Assembly: GCA_958510825.1 (NCBI GenBank)
Contig: OY294044.1
Span: forward strand, 40,460,791-40,524,790
Source of the DNA: Brachypterus glaber
Taxonomy: Eukaryota; Arthropoda; Insecta; Coleoptera; Kateretidae
Length of the DNA stretch: 64,000 nucleotides
Reading direction: 5' to 3'
The number at the start of each line of letters is the position of its first letter. The stretch's first letter is position 1. A model generated the notes under the pieces. The model was not told the DNA's origin. It did no database searches and was given only the letters and a program-made list of their open reading frames with translations. This document shows positions 31,582 through 42,609 of this stretch, piece after piece. The position numbers were made by a program, and so were the translations under genes.

Positions 31582-31748
31582 ATAGTGACACAAGTTGATT
31601 CGAAACTTAGTTTCAGATTAATCCCTGAAGATGTCTCTAGTAGTAAGAGACGAAACGTCGGAAAGTGAAAATCCATTAACACGGTCTAAACCCGAAAGTG
31701 AAAGTTCTTTATATCTTAATGGCCGTGAAAGCTTAAAATCTAAAAAAA

Positions 31749-31823
31749 GTATTTATTTCTCTTAGCTGATAAAGTATTTATTTCTCTTAGCTGATAAAGT
31801 ATTTATTTCTCTTAGCTGATAAA
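31749..31823 (+). repeat. 25-bp tandem repeat, three copies
   Basis: GTATTTATTTCTCTTAGCTG + ATAAA three times without change at 31749, 31774 and 31799, just outside the Penelope end. Confidence 0.95.
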
Positions 31824-32294
31824 GATTTTTTTTTATTTTTTTAATTTTTTCTTTAAAATTTTTTTATTTTGAGTTTTAAATAGTTTTAACTTGCGTTATT
31901 TGGGAAAAAATGCAATCCACTGTGAATGGTATATAATGGAATGAGTAGCATTACATATATGTGGGGCTTGTTTTAAATTATTTTAATTTTAAATATCACA
32001 AAAGATTATTAGAGCAGGCTTGATTAAAGAAAACAATTTGCTTACTTTTTAAATAATCTTGAAAATAACAAAAATATATATTTAGTAAAATATACGATTT
32101 CGATATCCCCAATAAAAATAGAATACACTGAAAAAATGAAAAAATATAAAAATAGAAAATTGATTTTCTCAAAAACTTCTTTAAGGAATATTTTAATTTT
32201 GCCTTGTTTTACTCTGTAGACTACTAAAATATCCATCTATAAAAAATGGAGTGCTTGATTTTTTATTTAAATGTTTTAAGGCCTACCATGCAAC
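31824..32294. other. AT-rich stretch, nothing recognised
   Basis: No gene or paired repeat seen. Confidence 0.4.
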
Positions 32295-32295
32295 T

Positions 32296-32328
<33 letters not shown>
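32295..32328. repeat. (TA)n microsatellite
   Basis: Runs of TA directly abut the left end of the Tc1-like MITE, a plausible TA target. Confidence 0.9.
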
Positions 32329-33180
32329 CAGTGCGTGCATTAAGTCTGGAATCACCCGAATAACTTTTTAGTTACAAGTAAAATACAAAAATCCTCGGAC
32401 AGGTCGATTTATATTTTTAATTCTGCAAATTTTGGTCTAAAAAAAGTTATCAAAATTGGCACCCCCTTGCACCCTCACCCCCCAAACTTTTTTTTCAAAT
32501 AGCAACCTACCCCTTGTGATACATCATTGGAAAGGTAATTTAATAAGCTTTCCAACAGTGTATGATAAAGCCTAATTTGTTAAAGGGTCTATGAAAAAAC
32601 GCATGTTTTATTTAAACATTGTTTGTGTGAAATATTACGCATAATATGGTAATTGTTGCCCTATTTCCTACTTGGCACCTTCCTGAGAATCTAAATAAGG
32701 TTGTTTTAAACTTATTGTAATATTTTATACCCTGTTGAAAAATGCAATTTTTTTTCTTTTTATTGACCAATTTTATGTTTACTATTTAATCGATTTTAAT
32801 CCCGTTGTTTTACTGTCCACTGTCAAAGAGCTGAAGGACATCAATTTGAATATTTATAGTGAACTAAAGTTATACTTCACATGTCTTTATAATAAACTAA
32901 ATTGTGCATTTTATCATTAGCCCTTTACCAAATTAGGCTTTATTATACACCGTTGGAAAGCTTATTAAATTACCTTTCCAACGATGTGTCACAAGGGGTA
33001 GGTTGCTATTTGAAAAAAAAAAGTTGGGGGGTGAGGGTGCAAGGGGGTGCAAATTTTAATAACTTTTATTACACCATAATTTGCAAAATTAAAAATAAAA
33101 ATCGACCTATCCGAGGGTTTTTGTGCTTTACTTGTAACCAAAAAGTTAATCGGGTGATTCCAGACTTATTGCACGCACTG
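32329..33180. mobile_element. Tc1/mariner-like MITE, 852 bp
   Basis: CAGTGCGTGCATTAAGTCTG at the left and CAGACTTATTGCACGCACTG at the right, next to TA on both sides. The inverted repeats extend about 260 bp inward (for example CTACCCCTTGTGA against TCACAAGGGGTAG). The centre (32590-32920) is AT-rich and non-coding. The open frames inside are accidental. Confidence 0.85.
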
Positions 33181-33279
33181 TATATACATACATATACATA
33201 TAATAATATGTATCACATTTATAACAGAAGTATATACCTAAATAAATAAAATTATCACAAAGTAGTTACAAGTTAAAGT

Positions 33280-33560
33280 TAATTACAATGGGTAGTGGGC
33301 AAATTTCCTAAATGAACCCTTCATTTATTGATCAAGTTTATTTTTAAAACTATTCACAGATGTGGTGGACACTGTTTCCTCAGTCAGACGACTCCAATTG
33401 TATACCATACAGTTGGAGAATAAGTTTCTACGCAGTAACTTGGAACCTCTTTCTTTGGAAAGCCTTTTACTGTGATCTCTGACTTAGTGTGGTGCAAACT
33501 GAAGAACATCTGTTTCACAGGTTCACAGCAATCTTGAAGGTTTTGATTAGGTCACCTTTA
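33280..33560 (-). pseudogene. LINE C-terminal fragment
   Basis: Minus strand reads VRDHSKRLSKERGSKLLRRN, LFSNCMVYNWSRLTEETV and TTSVNSFKNKLDQ, the characteristic tail of jockey/CR1-type polymerases, close to that of the LINE at 9790-11800. One or two in-frame stops. Confidence 0.75.
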
Positions 33561-34389
33561 TCAAATCCCCATGTTCAGATTCTAATGTTCCTTTTATTCT
33601 ACAGTGTTTTGTTCCATCTGGATGCCAGTTGGTTTCTAAAAAAAATATATATAATTAAAACAAATATTTACTGCTTTTTAGAAACTAATTTTGCAAACAG
33701 ACATACAAAAGCAGTTTTTCATTGATAAAGCACAAAAAACTTGGTCGGTACTGGTTGAAAATTTAACTCGTAGTTTTTTAGACCGGTGTTAGCCTGCACA
33801 ATAAAACTTAAGTCAAATATCAGACACGAGCCTGTTTCATACAAATGTTTGGTTGAAACAATAAAGGGTTAAGACAGACAAGCTACAATTATTTAACATC
33901 TAAGGTACCTACTTTTCTCTATTCCTCTGGTTTTCTTACTGGGCCACAAGCTGTATTTTATTTCCTCTGTTAAGTTGGTCCACAGGTTAACCGTCTAGTC
34001 TTTGTTCAGATATTAATTTATTTATGCACAGGCTGAACTGTTCAGCCGTTGTTTTTCGTGGTGGCTTCTTGGAATGCATGGGTCTTAATTTATTGTATTA
34101 AAAAAAAAAACAAAAAAATGTACGTAAACACGATTCTTCTGACAACTGACAATCAATGACGCCAATATAAAAAAATTAAAATCACCGTGTAAAACAGCAT
34201 TACCACAATAAGAAATTACTAAATAACTAAGTTGGTAACCTGAAACGAAGGTACTTCACTTCATTCAATTCCGATCTCGGGATTGTAATATTTTTCGTTC
34301 CGATGTGGCCACGGTAATAGCAAATTTTAACGTTATCGTGTTGGAACACGATCACGACGTCTTAATTATAACGACATCGGAATAATAAC
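33561..34389. other. Stretch between two LINE scraps
   Basis: No RT motif recognised. If the flanking scraps come from one LINE, its RT has been deleted here. Confidence 0.35.
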
Positions 34390-34790
34390 GACGGCCACCA
34401 TAATAGGGCTGATTATCTGGGTATTAATCCATGGGGGATATTTATTTGACTTAAATTTAGTTAAAGGACAACTATGAATTATATTATTCAAAACAGATGG
34501 AAAAAAATAAAACAGCATCATAGATATTCTCAAATTGAGACAGTTCAAACTAGTCAACCTGATTTAATAAATTATCTAAGACTAAAAAGTCTATAATTAA
34601 TCTATAATTATTTCCTGACAAAAAATGTTTTATAGGATCAGGTGTCTTAATTTTAATGTTTACCAGTTTACCTAAATAGAGAGCAGGACGCAACTCGACC
34701 GCATTGCGGTGTCTATGATCTTCAGCTACTGGGAGCAAGAGCTTGCAAACCACTAATTTTGATTTTATTGTTGATGTTGACTGACGCAAG
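34390..34790 (-). pseudogene. Possible LINE endonuclease-RT linker fragment
   Basis: Minus strand shows YRLIIDFLVLDNLLNQVD, then in another frame FELSQFENIYDAVLFF, and SCPLTKFKSNKYPPWINTQI. The KYPPWIN box preceded by a D-rich helical stretch is typical of the linker of jockey-type LINEs. The frames are broken. Confidence 0.5.
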
Positions 34791-35195
34791 GTTAAAAAAT
34801 ACAGAAAAAAAAATTTTTACTTTGTTATATAACGTCTTGAAGGTAAGAAAAGTATAGAAAAAAATATAAAGACATCTTTAGTGACCGATTTGAATAAAAA
34901 CATTTGGGGGTACAATTGGGACCATTTGCTACCTTTTAGTAACTACAGCTAGTTAAAAATTAAAAAAAATAATGTAAAATGGCCTACGCTACTATAACAT
35001 GTTATCAGTGATAACTTATCACATGATCGCTTTTAAACTACTTTATATATCTACTTTTAAACAGTAGATATATGAAATTCCAAAACAAAAATTAAAAATA
35101 CGTTCTACTGTACAAGTAAAGCAAAACTGTGATAACATTAATATGTTTTAAGCCTCCAGTTACGAGACACGGTTTTCTCTAATTGAATATTTCTT
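34791..35195. other. AT-rich stretch, nothing recognised
   Basis: A short palindrome (CTACTTTTAAACAGTAGATAT region near 35050) is the only notable feature. Confidence 0.35.
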
Positions 35196-35830
35196 AATTT
35201 CGTCACATAATTTTGGGACACTTTTGCGTCACATAATTTTGGGACACTTTTGCGTCACATAACAACAATGATCCCATCCGAGAACTCAATGATCCCATCC
35301 GAGAACTTTAAATTTTATTTATTTTCAGATTCACTTTCAGCAACCTCAAAAACACCAATTTTCATGAAAACTACCCCCGCCCCCCAAGGGGTGGAGTTAG
35401 AATGTTGACATTGGAAATGTCTTATGGCTCGAAACTCATGAATTTTTGTCACAATTGTAATGATTTTTGTTGGGATTTTCCTCACGATTTGTCATGATTT
35501 CCACAATTGTCACGATTTTTGTTAAGATTTTCCTAACGATTTCTCACGATTTCGTCACAATTGTCATGATTTTTGTTGGGATTTTCCTCACGATTTGACG
35601 ATTTCCTCACAATTGTCATGATTTTTGTTGTGATTTTCCTAACGATTTCCCTCGATTTCCTCACAATTATCACGATTTTTGTTGGAATTTTCCTCAAGAT
35701 TTCTCACGATTTTGTCACAGTTGTCACGATTTTTGTTCGGATATTCTTCACGATTTCTCGATCCCATCCGAGAACTCAATGCGAGCGTTACATATTTTGG
35801 GACACTTTTTCGTAACGGTTTAAGCCATCT
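35196..35830. repeat. Compound minisatellite region
   Basis: CGTCACATAATTTTGGGACA-CTTTTG is repeated in tandem at about 35200 and 35227, and a related GTTACATATTTTGGGACAC lies at about 35786. GATCCCATCCGAGAACTCAA occurs twice near 35270-35305 and again at 35760. Between them (about 35450-35760) a unit of about 53 bp with CGATTTTTGTTGGGATTTTC and CTCACGATTTC is repeated about six times. The long open frames here are repeats, not genes. Confidence 0.85.
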
Positions 35831-36027
35831 ACCCCCCCGTCTTAAACATATTAATGTTAAAAAAATAAAATGCAGATGCCAGCATAATTTTTTCTGGTTT
35901 TTCAAATAATTTATATTTATTCTGTAAATAAATGGCAAAAAGAAAAAGTACTAAAATAATCCATTACTCTATTTTTCAATTTTATTATATTTTTCAATTA
36001 CACTACTCTACAAAAATATTTTTTTTT

Positions 36028-36976
36028 ATTTGCCGGGTACCTTTTAGTCGCGCCTGCCTATACTTGACGCTCTGATTTCATAACCTTTTTTCGTTTTCCT
36101 CGATCAGCTCGCTTTTTTTTTGAGTGTTTTTTTTTGCCTATAGTTGGAGTAAAAAAATAATTAAGTTCGAATTATTTACTTTTTTTTGCAGTGGATTTGT
36201 TCTTTATTAATGGGGCTCTAAGCAAAAAAAGCGGATTTAAAATAAATTTATTCGTTTGTTTTTTATAATTTTCAGAATTCAAAAAATTAGATTTTTTCGC
36301 ATTTTTTCTATATGTTTTGATAACATTTTTATTTAAATACTAAATATATGAATCTAATTTTTAAATGCAATATTAATGTGCGGTTTATAAAAATAAAAAA
36401 AAGTTTTAGATTTAATCCAATGACGAGGTTTTACCGGGGGTTATATAGAAAAAATAAATAAAAAGTGTTTTAAATTTATTATGAAAAGAACAAAACTAAA
36501 AATTAAAAATAAACGTTTTCTCTTTGCCTTAAAACATTAAATAAACATTAAATAATTCAGAAATTTTTGTTCTGCTTTCAATAACTCCCCGTAAAATCTC
36601 TTTTGTCGGATTCAATCTAAAACTTTTTTTATTTTTACAAACCTCACATATGTGTTAGTGTTGCTTATAAAAATCAGAGCCATATCTTTAGTTTTTATAT
36701 AAAATGTTACGAAAATATATCGAAAAAAATACGAAAAAATCTCATTTTTTGAACTTAGAAGCCTATATAAAACAAATGAATAAAGATATTTGAAATACGC
36801 TTTTTTTTTTGGCTTAGAGAACCAATCCACTTCAAAAAAATCTAATTAGAACTTAATTATTTTTTTTACTACAACTATAGGCAAAAAAATCACTGTGCGC
36901 TATATCTTAAAAAAAAACGAGCTGATCGACAAAAGCAGAAAAAGGTCTCCGAAATCAGCGCATCAAATATAGCCAG
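36028..36976. mobile_element. Fold-back element, disrupted by the gypsy insertion
   Basis: The arm at about 36028-36450 is the reverse complement of about 36570-36976, diverged (GATCAGCTCG, ATAGGCAAAAAA, CCAATCCAC/GTGGATTTG, AATCTAAAAC shared). The last 30 bp or so of the right arm are missing before the LTR and appear beyond the gypsy element at 55812-55845. Confidence 0.75.
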
Positions 36977-38158
36977 TGTGGTGTGACGCAATCCATTTTA
37001 GTTAAAAACTGTTTATTTTCTATATGGATTGCTAAACATTATTTGTTTCCGAAAATGTAAGAATTAGTTGAAAGTGCCGAATTACAATTTTTATAACACC
37101 CTGTAGTAGCGGCATAGTTAAGTACTTCATAAATCACGTATGGCGGAATGATTATTGTGACACTACTGAGGAGAGCGCTTTTTAATTTACTGCGCTGACT
37201 GATCTAGATGCGGTGATCTCTTTGTGATTCATGCTTTTCAACATTAAATCAATGCCAAAGAAATGTCCAGTTTGGTTATTAATGTTGACGTGAATTATAA
37301 CGAATTGCTCTCGATTTGTTTGTCGGTGTAGTTAAACTAAAAGGTTTTGGCAATTAAATTTATATTTATGCGAATATAGGGTATAAAAGCTCAGATTTTT
37401 AGTTGAAAAGGAACAGATATTTCGCGAGTACGGTCACGATAGTTTGCTCCCCTATCATTAATATATTTTAAATAATAAATTCAGTGAGTGAACCAATGTT
37501 TAAAAAATGTAAGTGTAATTATGGATATTTAATAACTTGCATTTTTTATCGGGATAGAAATTTAATGGAACTTTAATATTCGAATTTAGACTTTTTATCG
37601 GGGTGATTTTAATTTAATGAACTTTTAATAAACTTTTAATAAATCTTAAATAAACTTTGTAATAATCATGGACTAAAATTAAATGGGAATAATGGAACTT
37701 TTATTGTGTCGCGAAGGGTTTTTTATACATTTGAAATAGTTGAAATTTCTATATTGGAGTCATGACGCTGAAAATCTATTGGTTATAGTTAGGCTAAAAT
37801 TATGTTAATTAGATTAGGATTTTGAAAGGAAAGCTGCAGGATCGATTGATCGAAATTATGGATTTTAATTATATTTTAATAAAACTTTATTAGCTTACAA
37901 AATCTTACTTTTACTTTGACTCTCGTTACCGAACAAAAGCTCCCTAAAAATTGGTTAATATGATTTTTATTTATTACCCGATGGTATATAGATCTAAACA
38001 GATTGTAGTTACCAGTCATTAGTGTCAAGTGGTTAAGGCCATAAAACACTTGTCGAAGTGCTACCATTCAGGCGGCACCAGCTGGTAAATTAAGATTTGG
38101 CAGAGGAATAATATATTAAACAAAGGAATTAAATTATAAGAAAAGTCATATTACCACA
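36977..38158 (+). repeat. Outer gypsy 5' LTR
   Basis: 1182 bp, TGTGGTGTGACG...ATTACCACA. By eye only two substitutions separate it from the 3' LTR (positions about 37451 and 37526). No clear tRNA primer site follows the LTR (ATGCTGTCAGGTTAC). Confidence 0.95.
37382..37388 (+). promoter_or_regulatory. Likely TATA box of the outer LTR
   Basis: TATAAAA in the U3 part of the LTR, followed about 30 bp downstream by TTTTTAGTTGAAAAGG and later an AATAAA-containing stretch (about 37480). The same sequence recurs at 55035 in the 3' LTR. No start site is proven. Confidence 0.55.
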
Positions 38159-38407
38159 ATGCTGTCAGGTTACTAACGGGTTGGGAGGCAGAAAGTAGTA
38201 ATTTATAGATTTTTATGGATTTTTTTTTTCTCGATATATTTTATATATATATATTTTTTTTTTTTTGAAAAAAAAAAGTGGAAGATTGTCTTTTTTTTGG
38301 AAAGAGAAACAAGGATTGGTTTTATTGATTTTCTGTCTTCTAGTAACGAGTGGTACATCGGCTATTTTCCGATTATTCAAAGAAAAAGTAGCTAAATAAA
38401 AGTAAAA

Positions 38408-39559
38408 ATGACGGAACAAAATCCTGCAGCCTCAACCTCGACCGAACAAGTCATCAAGGTGGAGTGGCCGCCCAATTTTATTGAATCCCAAACGAATTTA
38501 GCTAATATCGCCGCGATTAAAGAATTCGATGGGACGGGGAACGTGGATGATTTTTTGAATTTTATTGAAGAAATGGGTACACTTTGTAAGTGGTCAGAGT
38601 CAACCCAGATATCAACCGCTAAATTAAAAATGATAGGTCAGGCAAAAAGATTTGTTCAATCTAGTGTTGAAATTAAAGGAGCGGATGTTTGGCAAAATTT
38701 TAAAAAATTATTACACGACCAGTATCAGACACATAGATACTATTCGGAAGTTTTAAGTAGCTTTACAGCATGTAAGCAAAGAGTTGGGGAAAAATGTAAA
38801 GACTTTTTAGTAAGAGTAAAATTGGCAGCAAGTCAAACAATTACTACTCCTTTAGATGATTCTTTACAGAGAAAGTTAGACCAGGACACCTTGGCAATAT
38901 TTATGGCCGGACTTTCTATGCCCATCAAGCAGCGCGTTCTTTCGTCTGCCCCAGAAAAATTATCCGACGCGGTAATTATTGCTACTCGCGAAGAGGTGAT
39001 ACACAACATGATTAATTCGAACAGAGAATGCCGTTCGGTAAATCAACGGTTAACAGTAAATGATCACAATAGCCAAGAACGTAGAGCACCCTTTAGAAAT
39101 GATTTTCAAAATAATGGTTATAATAATCAGGAGCGCCGCGCACCATATAAGAATAATTTTCAAAATAATCAGGAACGACGCGCACCCTTTAGAAATGATT
39201 TTCAAAATAATGGTTATAATAATCAGGAACGCCGCGCACCATATAAGAATAATGGGCAAACTAATGTACAGGGATGGCGCGCACCAAATAATAATAACTA
39301 TCAAACGGATATGAAATGTTTTGCTTGTCAAAAAGTGGGACATTTTCAAAGGGTTTGTCCAACAAAGAAAATAGTATGTTTCCGTTGTGGTAAACCAGGG
39401 CATTTCTCCCGAAACTGTAGGGACTATAGTTGTGACCTATGTGGAAGAGTAGGTCACAATAAAAGACAATGCAGGGTTGGAATGAGAAAAGATTTAAACG
39501 GTCAAGCAGTACCCTCCGAACCAAGGCGTACTGCCGAAACAAGGGCTTTCAGAAATTAA
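38408..39559 (+). CDS. Outer gypsy Gag
   Basis: 383 codons from ATG (AAAAATGACGG). The N-terminal capsid-like region has IAAIKEFDGTGNVDDFLNFI and WQNFKKLLHDQY, as in gypsy gag. A low-complexity linker (about residues 218-295) is a tandem array of NNQERRAPFRNDF / NNQERRAPYKNN units. Three CCHC zinc knuckles follow in a row (CFACQKVGHFQRVC, CFRCGKPGHFSRNC, CDLCGRVGHNKRQC) for nucleic acid binding. The frame is uninterrupted. The next frame (protease) does not overlap it, because a stop at 39586 closes that frame upstream, so the normal gag-pol frameshift window appears lost or altered. Confidence 0.85.
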   Translation: MTEQNPAASTSTEQVIKVEWPPNFIESQTNLANIAAIKEFDGTGNVDDFLNFIEEMGTLCKWSESTQISTAKLKMIGQAKRFVQSSVEIKGADVWQNFKKLLHDQYQTHRYYSEVLSSFTACKQRVGEKCKDFLVRVKLAASQTITTPLDDSLQRKLDQDTLAIFMAGLSMPIKQRVLSSAPEKLSDAVIIATREEVIHNMINSNRECRSVNQRLTVNDHNSQERRAPFRNDFQNNGYNNQERRAPYKNNFQNNQERRAPFRNDFQNNGYNNQERRAPYKNNGQTNVQGWRAPNNNNYQTDMKCFACQKVGHFQRVCPTKKIVCFRCGKPGHFSRNCRDYSCDLCGRVGHNKRQCRVGMRKDLNGQAVPSEPRRTAETRAFRN

Positions 39560-39588
39560 AAGGAAAAATTTATCACTGCCACGAGTAA

Positions 39589-40149
39589 ACGGGATTAGAG
39601 CCTCAATCGATAATAAAATTAAATATAAATGGGGAAATTTTACCCTGTTTAATTGACTCGGGCGCAGTGATATCCATTGTGAAGCCAGCGTTTGCAAAAA
39701 TGTTCACGATTAATAATAGTTTTATAGAATTAAAGGATGTTCAAGGAAACAATATTCCTTGCGAAGGCGTAATTTCGGCGGAAATTACCATAGGGAACAA
39801 AAAAGTTTCTCACGAATTTTTTGTATCCGAAGTTAGTGGTTTAAAATCACCTATATTACTAGGTGTCGATTTTTTACAAAAGTTTAAAGTGACAATAGAC
39901 TGGGGAACGAATAATCTTACAATAGGAAATAATATTTTTCAATTACACCCAGAAAAAGAAATGGTATATGAAATTAATAAAAGTCTCTTGAAAATATTCA
40001 AGTTAACGAGAACAAGAATGCGCATAGTGTTGTCGGCGTTAGTACTGAAAATAAATATCGATCAAATTCTGAAAATTCGAAATTTGTTACAAAGCAAGGA
40101 AAAAAGGCTAAAAATATTGGGAAAATTAAGCAGGAAGGAAAAAAAATGA
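39589..40149 (+). CDS. Outer gypsy protease region of pol
   Basis: The frame opens after the stop at 39586-39588. Retropepsin signature: LIDSGAVIS with the catalytic Asp at about 39655, then SPILLGVDFLQKF, the conserved second motif. The ATG-less start suggests expression as part of Gag-Pol. After about 39990 the protein becomes implausible (basic, low complexity), while the next frame is open and continuous with RT from about 39980. This points to a one-base indel there, and the ATGA overlap at 40146 is probably fortuitous. Confidence 0.75.
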   Translation, partial: TGLEPQSIIKLNINGEILPCLIDSGAVISIVKPAFAKMFTINNSFIELKDVQGNNIPCEGVISAEITIGNKKVSHEFFVSEVSGLKSPILLGVDFLQKFKVTIDWGTNNLTIGNNIFQLHPEKEMVYEINKSLLKIFKLTRTRMRIVLSALVLKINIDQILKIRNLLQSKEKRLKILGKLSRKEKK

Positions 40150-42609
40150 AGAAAAATAACACGTGTATAGAAAATATCAGTTCTAGCGAAGGAACTCAGA
40201 CTAAAGATAATCAAACAGTAGGAAAATCCGGAATTTCTACCCAGATTGTCGATTTTTGTCAGGGAGTCCCGGTTAGGATAGCGAATACAATTAATATACC
40301 TGCTAGAACGGAAGTGGTTACGTACGCATTTGTCGACAATGTTCGTACGTTAAATACAAAAAGTTTAATTATTGAACAGTCTCAGGATTTTCAAGATTGT
40401 TTAAATGTAGGTAGAGTTTTATGTAAAAACTCGAAATATGTTCCAGTAAGAATTTTAAATGCAGCAGATAGTTCGTTTAAAATCAACAAACGTGACGTCA
40501 TAGGTACAGCTTTCGAGGTAGATGAAGACAGGCCTAGCCTAAGACCACCCGTCGTGACAGTTAAATCTATTCTCAATGAAGACACTTGTTGCATTTTAAA
40601 ATCATTGAAGTTGGACCATGTCGCCAGTGGCGGCGAAGAAAAATTACAGAAATTAATAAAAAAATACATAGATGTATTTAAGGCCCCATCTCAGAAACTT
40701 TCTTCTGCTAATTTAGTTAAACATAGAATTATTACTGAAAATGTACACCCAATTTGTCAACGACCATACAGGGTACCGTTTAGTAAGAAGAAAATATTAG
40801 ATGAACAAATTAAAGATCTGTTGGACAATGACATAATAACAGAATCTTCTTCTCCTTGGTCATCAAACTGCATATTGGTAGAAAAACGCACAACCGCAGG
40901 AAGTAAGCCAGAATATAGATTATGCATTGATTACAGGAAGCTAAATGAGATTACCAAAACTTATTATTTCCCACTTCCAAATATACAAGAATCCTTGGAA
41001 CAGCTAGCAGGGATGGAATTGTTTAGTACTATGGATCTCCAAAGTGGATACTACCAAATTGAACTGGATCCTAGAGATAGAGAAATAAGTGCTTTTTCAA
41101 CCCCTGATAATCATTATGAGTTCAAGCGTCTACCGATGGGTTTGCGTAATTCTAGTTCTACCTTTTCCCGTGGATTGGCAGCAGTGTTCTCATCAATTAA
41201 TAAAAAACAAATGCTAATTTATTTGGATGACATAGTTGTTTTTAGTAATTCTGATATTGATGAACATTTGACTAGACTAGAAAACGTTTTTAAACTGGCC
41301 AGAGATGCAAATTTAAAATTCAAACCGTCCAAATGTCATTTCATGCAAAAAGAAATCACTTATTTAGGGCATAAGATATCTGCAGCTGGGTGCATGGTCG
41401 ATAATGAGAAAACAAAAGTTCTAAGAAACTATCCAACTCCGAAAACAGTGAAAGAGGTACGTTCATTCATCGGGTTCTGCTCCTTTTACCGGCGTTTTGT
41501 AGACAAGTTTGCGTCAATAGCACAACCCTTAATTCTACTTACCAAGAAAGATCAGCCTTTTATTTGGACAGATAAGCAAGAAAAAGCGTTTCAAACATTA
41601 AAAGAAGCATTAATATCTCCACCTATTTTAAAACATGCTGATATGTCAAAGCGTTTTATCCTTTTAACGGACAGCAGCGGGTTTTCTATAAGTGCAATCC
41701 TTGCTCAAGAACATAACAGCGTAGAGCATCCTGTAAGCTACGCTAGCAGGAACTTAAATAAAAGCGAAATCAATTATTCTACTATAGAAAGAGAACTCCT
41801 CGGACTGGTGTTTGGAATAAAAAAATATAGATTATGGTTGACAGGGAGGCAGTTCACCTGTGTCACTGATCATGCTCCATTAAAATATTTAATCTCATTC
41901 CGTGGTGAATATTCATCTCGTCTTGCACGATGGGCAATGTTTCTGCTGTCATTCGATATTGAAGTGGTCTATAGAAAAGGATCAAAAAATGTGGCAGATG
42001 CCTTATCCAGGTGCAAATGGCCGGAAGATATTGAAAACAAATCAGAAAATATTGAGGACAATAATTATGTAAATTCGGAAGAAATCGAGACGCCACTGGA
42101 TAGCCTAATTGCAAAGATAAGCAAAGACACGCCAGAGTTTGAGATTTGTCCTATGATCGACGTAATATGGTCTAGGCAGACCCTTTTTAAAATGCAAGGT
42201 GAAGATACATTTATTGCAGCAATTAAAGATAATATAAACATTGAAACAGATTACTATTTGAGCTCCGATGGATTGTGTTATAAAACAAGGAGCAATAATA
42301 ATAAAACCGATGTATTAGTAGCACCGAAATGTATACAACACGATATCATGGTTATGTGTCACGCCTCAAAATTATTCTGTCATAATGGAATTACAAAAAC
42401 GCAAGATATAGTTAAAAATGACTTTTATTGGCGTGGAATGGACAGCGATATCAAAGCATTTTGCGAAAGCTGCTATTCATGTGCAGTATCAAAATCTTCG
42501 AGGTTACCTAAAGCTCATTTGCAAAATGTAGCTATGCCTAATGCAGTATTTGGGAGGGTAGCTATCGATATTACAGGTCCTTTAAATGTTACATTGACAG
42601 GACAGAGAT
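40146..42609 (+). CDS. Outer gypsy RT, RNase H and integrase N-terminus
   Basis: RT: EYRLCIDYRKLNEIT, FSTMDLQSGYYQIEL (first catalytic Asp), RLPMGLRNSSSTFSR and MLIYLDDIVVFS (catalytic pair). RNase H: FILLTDSSGFSISAILAQE, ERELLGLVFGIKKYR, CVTDHAPLKYL and KNVADALSR, with the acidic residues in place. Integrase begins with an H...H...C..C zinc site (HASKLFCHNGITKTQ, then CESCYSC, about 42360-42480) and the first catalytic Asp in GRVAIDITGPL. At 42610 the inner LTR starts and the remaining codons to 42680 belong to the LTR. Coding looks intact apart from the frame problem near 39990. Confidence 0.88.

Larger units (their letters stand above)
29434..31712 (+). mobile_element. Penelope-like element with inverted 3' copy at its left end
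   Basis: The body (29878-31712) encodes RT and a GIY-YIG endonuclease and is 5' truncated. The left 440 bp (29434-29877) are the reverse complement of about 31277-31712, including the end of the endonuclease coding region. The arms are nearly identical, so the arrangement is recent. Terminal repeats in inverted order are known for Penelope-like elements. Confidence 0.88.

Noticed and set aside
35573..35938. 80- and 99-codon frames with regular hydrophobic or NREEYPNKNRDN repeats
   Set aside because: Both strands are open because the 53-bp minisatellite is a near multiple of three in length. No gene evidence.
37876..38067. 63-codon frame present in both outer LTRs (also 55529-55720)
   Set aside because: Same reason: LTR duplication, no domain, no start context.
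40140..40152. ATGA overlap between protease and RT frames of the outer gypsy element as a regulated junction
   Set aside because: The RT frame is open and plausible back to about 39980 while the protease frame turns into basic low-complexity sequence there, so a one-base indel near 39980-39995 is more likely.
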